Shown here: piece after piece, positions 59,976 to 64,000 of the stretch
Layout: each line of letters starts with the position of its first letter
Position numbering within the stretch: the stretch's first letter is position 1
DNA from: Streptomyces camelliae
GTDB lineage: Bacteria > Actinomycetota > Actinomycetes > Streptomycetales > Streptomycetaceae
Length of the DNA: 64,000 nt
Direction: 5' to 3'
Assembly: GCF_027625935.1 (NCBI RefSeq)
Contig: NZ_CP115300.1
Span: forward strand, 9,238,001-9,302,000
Notes under the pieces: model-generated
The model's database searches: none
What the model saw: only the letters and a program-made list of their open reading frames with translations
Told to the model about the DNA's origin: nothing
Position numbers and translations under genes: made by a program

Positions 59976-60905
59976 ATGCGAGCAGCTGTACACCGTTCCG
60001 TAGGAAGCCCGGAGTCCGTCGAGGTCCTCGACGTCGACAAGCCGGAGCCGGGTTACTCCCAGATCCGCATCAAGGTGCAGGCGGCCACCCTCAACCCGGT
60101 CGACATGGGCAACTGGCTCGGCGTCTTCCCGGCTCCGCCGGAGGGCAACACCCACGGTCTCGGCTGGGACATCGCCGGCGTCGTGGACGCAGTGGGCGAC
60201 GCTGTGGTGTGGGAGCCCGGCCAGCCGGTGATCGCCCTCAGCCGCGCCTTCACGGGCATGAATAGGGCGCAGGCCGAATACGTCGTCGTCCCCAGTGAAG
60301 CGATCGCCCACGCACCCGCGGGCATCGACCCTGTGCACGCGGCGACCATCCCCCTGAACGGCCTGACCGCCGCCCAGTCCGTCGAGCTCTTGGGCCTTCA
60401 GACGGGTCAGACGGTTCTCATCACCGGCGCGGAAGGAGCGGTCGGCGGCTACGCCGTGCAACTCGCCAAGCGCCGGGGACTCGTGGTCATCGCCAGCGAC
60501 CTGTCCGCCGAAGGCGAGTTCGCCACCAAGGTGGCCGGCGCCGACGCCTACGTACCCGGCGGCGGGGACCTGGTCGGGGCCGTCCGTGCACTGCATCCCG
60601 AAGGTGTGGACGCCGTTCTGGACACGGCCACGCTCGGGCAGGCCGTCATCGGGGCGATCTCGGACGGCGGCACCTTCGTGACCACACGGCCCGACGCCAT
60701 GCCCGAGGCCGAGCGCGGTATCCGCTTGCGGGTGACGCAGGTCGGCGCGGACGGCGCCACGCTGACGACCCTGTCCGACCTGGCCGCCGCCGGAGAGCTG
60801 GCACTGCGTGTGGCCGAGACCTACCCGCTGGAGGAGGCCGCGAAGGCGCACGCACGCCTGGCGGCCGGTGGGCTCCGCGGCCGCATTGTCCTCACCATGG
60901 AATGA
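59976..60905 (+). CDS. NADP-dependent oxidoreductase (MDR family)
   Basis: 309 residues from ATG 59976 with AGGGAAAAG upstream. GroES-like domain (YSQIRIKVQAATLNPVDMGN, GWDIAGVVDAVGDAV) and Rossmann loop VLITGAEGAVGGYAVQLAKR; ends GLRGRIVLTME. No zinc-binding residues, so of the quinone/enone reductase type. It lies 130 bp behind the F420-type reductase on the same strand and is probably co-regulated. The third such oxidoreductase beside a TetR gene in this window (others at 12.7 and 34.1 kb). Confidence 0.9.
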   Translation: MRAAVHRSVGSPESVEVLDVDKPEPGYSQIRIKVQAATLNPVDMGNWLGVFPAPPEGNTHGLGWDIAGVVDAVGDAVVWEPGQPVIALSRAFTGMNRAQAEYVVVPSEAIAHAPAGIDPVHAATIPLNGLTAAQSVELLGLQTGQTVLITGAEGAVGGYAVQLAKRRGLVVIASDLSAEGEFATKVAGADAYVPGGGDLVGAVRALHPEGVDAVLDTATLGQAVIGAISDGGTFVTTRPDAMPEAERGIRLRVTQVGADGATLTTLSDLAAAGELALRVAETYPLEEAAKAHARLAAGGLRGRIVLTME

Positions 60906-61178
60906 CAACGCGCATCCTCGCCTTGTCGCGCTGATGACCTGCCCGTCTTCCCGGTCCCGAACCGGGCGGCACCATCGTCAGCACCTGCCACCCGGCCTGA
61001 TGGACACCGTTCTTGCCGCCGGCCGGGTGGTCAAACGCGACACGGCGGCCTGATGGACGTCGACCTGCTGGCAGCGAGGACCCGACTGCTCGCATCACAC
61101 GACCGGATTGCGGTGGCCCTGGCACTCCCGTCGACGGTACATGCCGCCCACAACCGGAAATGGAGCAAAAGCACGCTT

Positions 61179-63638
61179 CTACCCGGGCCGTAGGGGCGAG
61201 GCGCTGTGACGGCCAGCGACATTCCGAAAGGTCGGGATGCCGAGGTCCACAGCGGCGCTGCGGCGGGTCTGTTCCGCATCCAACTGGGCGAGCTTGTCCT
61301 GGGCTCCGGCGAGGCTGACCTCAAGTCCTTCCAACTCGCCGAGCCAGCCTTCGCGTTCGGCCTCGGTGATGCGGGCGAGGAGGTTGTCGCGGATCTCGAC
61401 CAGGCGGCCGCGCTGGTCGGGGTCGGGGCGGAGCATCGAGCAGCGGACGCAGGCGTGTTCGTGGATGCACGCGGTGCCGAACGCGCGGGCGCAGATGCCG
61501 ATGGAAAGCTTGCGGCGCTCGAAGTGGCCAAGGAAGGCATCCCACTCCTCCGCGGTGGGCGTCCGGTACTCCTCACTGGGGCGTAGAGAGCGTCGGCGGG
61601 CGATGAACGCGCGGTGGGCCTCGATGGCTTCGGCCGGGTAGATGGCGTTGTAGCCCATGGTGGTGTTGATGTCGGCGTGTCCGGCGATGACCTGGGCGAT
61701 GTGGGGTGGCAGGCCGCTGCGGATGGCGTCGGTGATGAAGATCCGCCTGAAGTCGTGCGGGTCGAAATCCAAGGGGAGGCCGCTGGCGTCGGTCAGGCCG
61801 GTCGCGTCCAGGACGTCGTTGAGGCATGCGCGCAGGAACTCGCCGGTCATGTGGGAGGGCTCGCCGCTGCGGTCGTACTGGAACAGCAGCGGCATCGGCG
61901 GATTCCATACGCGCTCGTTGTAGTCGTAGGCGACGACGCGGGGGACGGCTCCGGTCCGCGGGTCGCGGATGCGGGTGATGATGGTGCTCAGCACGTCGGC
62001 AAGTTCGGGGCTGACCAGCAGGACACGCTCCTGATCGGTCTTGGAGGGTGCGATCTGCAGCAGCGGCACCACCTCCCCGGTCGTAGGCAGCCGGTACTGG
62101 ATCAGACTATGGTGGCTGGCCTCCAGCATTTCCTCGATCCGGGCTCCGGTGTGCTGGAGGAACTCGATCGTCGCCCACCCCCAAAACGCCCGGTGCTCGC
62201 GTTTGGCCATGTCCCGGCGGCCCCCGGCGTGGTCGTAGGCCCAGGTGGATCCGGGCCTCTTCGCGCGGGTGAAGGTCTCGCCGAGCACCTCGAACCGGGC
62301 GCCAGCCGGCGCCTCGCGGACTGCGTCCAGGCGAAGGCGGGCCTGGTCCAAAAGTTCCTTGGCCGTGCGGACGACCGTGGGCAGGGCGGGCAGTCGCTCC
62401 CGGGTGCGCTGGTCCATGCGGGCCTTGACCCGCTGGCTGGTCTTCTTCAGGTTGAGATCGGCCTCGCTGATGGGGCAGGGGGCCACCCATGGGCCCCATC
62501 GGGCCGGCTCCTCGCTGGCCCACTGGGCCAGGTCCAGATACAGGGCGCGCACCGCGATCATCAAGGTGGCCGAGTCCAGGCGGGGGGTGACGACGTCGTA
62601 CATGGTGCCGTCGCTGCGGCGGCGCCGCTCGGTCTTCGTCCTGGCGCGTTGCTTCCACTGGGTGGCAACGTCCGGTGGCAGGCGCAGAGAGTCGATCCCG
62701 GGATGATGGGCCTCCAGGTCGGCCCAGAAGGAGCGGGCCAGGAACCGGGAGATGTTGTCCAGCGTCGCGTAGTCCAGGCCGGGCTGGCGCTCTTTGAGAT
62801 AGTCCACCAGCAGATCTCGCACCGGCTGGCACTGCAGGTGGTAGCGGTCGACGAGTTGCTCCACACTCACCTGGCCGGTGGCTCTCGACAGGTTGCGCAG
62901 GGTCGCCGGAGCGTCGTCCGGCAGGGTGCCCAGCGCGCGGAGCCAGGCGTAGAAGAGGGTGTGGCCTGCTGATTGGCTGTGGTGGGCGCGCAGCGCGTCC
63001 AGGTATTCCAGCGCGTCGCCGACCGCGATGTCGGCGAGCGTTCCGCCCTTCGCGACCATAATCCTGATCAGGGCGTTCAGGGCCTGGCGCCCTGTGAGCG
63101 AGGCCCATCGCTCAGGTCCGGCCAACGCCTCCAGCCGGGCGAAGCCGTCGGGATCGCGCATCGCGGGCAACCGGTCCTGCAGGTTCATCGCCCGCCGCGT
63201 CAACTGCCATTCCAGAGACGGCCGCACCACGTCGGCCAGCACCAACGCGACCAGGCCCGAGCTGACGATCGGGCCGGTGACCGGCCCTGTGGCACCCACC
63301 CACTCGGTTGCCCGGCGACACCACTCCTGGCCCGAGGCCGCCGCCGGGCTGGCGTTCCACCGCTGCTGCCAGGTCTCACCGGGGAACGTCTGCAGCCAGC
63401 CGAGGATCTGCCGGGCACCGGTGACGCGGCACCACTGGGTATGTGGCACCCGCTCCCGCAACGGCGCAGCCCGCAGACGAGCAACGATGCCGTCGGCGCC
63501 GTCCTGCGTGGCCGGCCACGTCTCGATCGCGGGCCGCGGCACAAACCGTTCCCTGATCACCTTCAGTGCCTCGCCCGACAGCCGCACCGTCTTCGAGCCA
63601 TGCACCGCCACACCAGCGGTCGCGGACACGACGCTCAC
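61179..63638 (-). CDS. Large tyrosine recombinase (TnpB-like)
   Basis: 819 residues from ATG/GTG 63638. A long helical front is followed by the catalytic core: LQHTGARIEEMLEASHHSLI (Arg), DFDPHDFRRIFITDAIRSGL (HxxR) and AQVIAGHADINTTMGYNAIY (His and Tyr). Near the end IHEHACVRCSMLRPD is a Cys-rich stretch followed by a coiled coil (LLARITEAEREGWLGELEGL), the same arrangement as TnpB of the Tn554-like element at 41-43 kb. It overlaps the upstream recombinase by ATGA. Likely belongs to a second multi-recombinase element whose other end is outside the window. Confidence 0.9.
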   Translation of the reverse strand: MSVVSATAGVAVHGSKTVRLSGEALKVIRERFVPRPAIETWPATQDGADGIVARLRAAPLRERVPHTQWCRVTGARQILGWLQTFPGETWQQRWNASPAAASGQEWCRRATEWVGATGPVTGPIVSSGLVALVLADVVRPSLEWQLTRRAMNLQDRLPAMRDPDGFARLEALAGPERWASLTGRQALNALIRIMVAKGGTLADIAVGDALEYLDALRAHHSQSAGHTLFYAWLRALGTLPDDAPATLRNLSRATGQVSVEQLVDRYHLQCQPVRDLLVDYLKERQPGLDYATLDNISRFLARSFWADLEAHHPGIDSLRLPPDVATQWKQRARTKTERRRRSDGTMYDVVTPRLDSATLMIAVRALYLDLAQWASEEPARWGPWVAPCPISEADLNLKKTSQRVKARMDQRTRERLPALPTVVRTAKELLDQARLRLDAVREAPAGARFEVLGETFTRAKRPGSTWAYDHAGGRRDMAKREHRAFWGWATIEFLQHTGARIEEMLEASHHSLIQYRLPTTGEVVPLLQIAPSKTDQERVLLVSPELADVLSTIITRIRDPRTGAVPRVVAYDYNERVWNPPMPLLFQYDRSGEPSHMTGEFLRACLNDVLDATGLTDASGLPLDFDPHDFRRIFITDAIRSGLPPHIAQVIAGHADINTTMGYNAIYPAEAIEAHRAFIARRRSLRPSEEYRTPTAEEWDAFLGHFERRKLSIGICARAFGTACIHEHACVRCSMLRPDPDQRGRLVEIRDNLLARITEAEREGWLGELEGLEVSLAGAQDKLAQLDAEQTRRSAAVDLGIPTFRNVAGRHSASPLRPG

Positions 63639-64000
63639 TTGACCTTCCCGAAGAGTGTGCGCAGGCTCTCGGGGCTGTAGCCCGGCGCGGGCACCACCGG
63701 TCGCTGTGCGGCATCGGACTGACGAGCGTGATGGGCCCGGACTGTCTCGATCACCTCATCGGCGCCCGCCTCCAGGTATGTCTGCGTGGTGGACAGATGC
63801 GCGTGAGCGAGCACCCACTGCACGTCCGTCAGCGACACCTTCGGGTCCCGCGCCATCCTGTAGGCCGCGGTATGACGCAGGTCGTGCAGCGTCCAGTTCG
63901 CACCAAGCAGGTCGTTGGCCCGTACGAACATCGCTCGGGCCGCGTGATAGGTCAGGGGGCGCCACGGACGGCGCAGCGTCCACCACAGCGCCTCGTCGGC
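63635..64000 (-). CDS. Tyrosine recombinase, 5' part beyond window
   Basis: Only the C-terminal ~121 codons are inside the window. They hold WTLHDLRHTAAYRMARDPKV (HxxR), VQWVLAHAHLSTTQTYLEAG (His and nucleophile Tyr) and end SLRTLFGKVK. The stop overlaps the start of the 819-residue recombinase by ATGA, so the two are made together as a recombinase pair. The left boundary of the element should lie between 60905 and 61179. Confidence 0.88.
   Translation of the reverse strand, partial: ADEALWWTLRRPWRPLTYHAARAMFVRANDLLGANWTLHDLRHTAAYRMARDPKVSLTDVQWVLAHAHLSTTQTYLEAGADEVIETVRAHHARQSDAAQRPVVPAPGYSPESLRTLFGKVK

Noticed and set aside
60906..61178. tRNA-type attachment site beside the right-hand recombinases
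   Set aside because: I looked for a tRNA 3' end or a repeated core and found none within the window.

Overview
The window is high-GC actinobacterial DNA, almost certainly Streptomyces or a close relative. The evidence is strong G/C at third codon positions, GTG starts, many TetR regulators, FUSC, SUKH and DUF4303 type genes, and Streptomyces-style transposases. It is an accessory region (chromosome arm or large plasmid) rather than core genome: about a third is mobile DNA and a dozen genes are fragments. No rRNA or tRNA gene was seen.

Layout. 0-11.7 kb: the end of an actin-fold gene, a membrane protein, a TniB-like and a mini-DinB remnant, an intact IS256-type element with an 8-bp target duplication placed next to a decayed ISL3 element, a FUSC membrane protein, a regulator/hydrolase divergent pair, and debris that includes one isolated type I-E-like CRISPR repeat. 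11.7-14.6 kb: an IS982-type transposase with a quinone oxidoreductase/TetR pair, bracketed by inverted copies of about 31 bp. 14.6-19.2 kb: a LuxR regulator divergent from a translationally coupled acyl-CoA ligase / acyl-CoA dehydrogenase / 3-hydroxyacyl-CoA dehydrogenase operon, whose next gene is cut off at codon 9 and fused to an SMI1-type tail. 19.5-33.2 kb: chimeric and small genes, then a run of SUKH-like, leucine-repeat, TPR and DUF4303 genes typical of immunity or polymorphic-toxin neighbourhoods, a nucleoside hydrolase, a phosphotransferase and a secreted chagasin-like inhibitor. 33.4-35 kb: a TetR/oxidoreductase divergent pair.

36-45.8 kb is a nest of three layers. An NB-ARC/TPR gene is interrupted by a 7.7-kb IS21-like element (istA/istB plus a passenger). 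Its istB is in turn interrupted, inside the P-loop codons, by a 4.5-kb Tn554-like element carrying TnpA, TnpB, a DUF6262 protein and a passenger. A lipoprotein gene split by an IS3 element follows.

48-57 kb is the most interesting part. It holds a MerR-like gene, a ParA-like gene with a lost Walker A motif, a CRISPR array of ten 36-37-nt repeats with no cas gene nearby, and a two-gene operon. That operon encodes an XRE-HTH/NACHT STAND NTPase and, 3 nt downstream, a 1271-residue fusion of RNA polymerase beta- and beta'-like regions. In this protein the metal-binding DFDGD motif and both catalytic beta lysines are replaced, and the bridge helix and trigger loop are absent. It reads as a polymerase-fold pseudoenzyme paired with a signalling ATPase, plausibly a defence (decoy/guard) system; the function is inference. 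57-64 kb holds a small membrane protein, remnants, a TetR/F420-type reductase/oxidoreductase cluster with paired operators, and two coupled tyrosine recombinases running off the window end.
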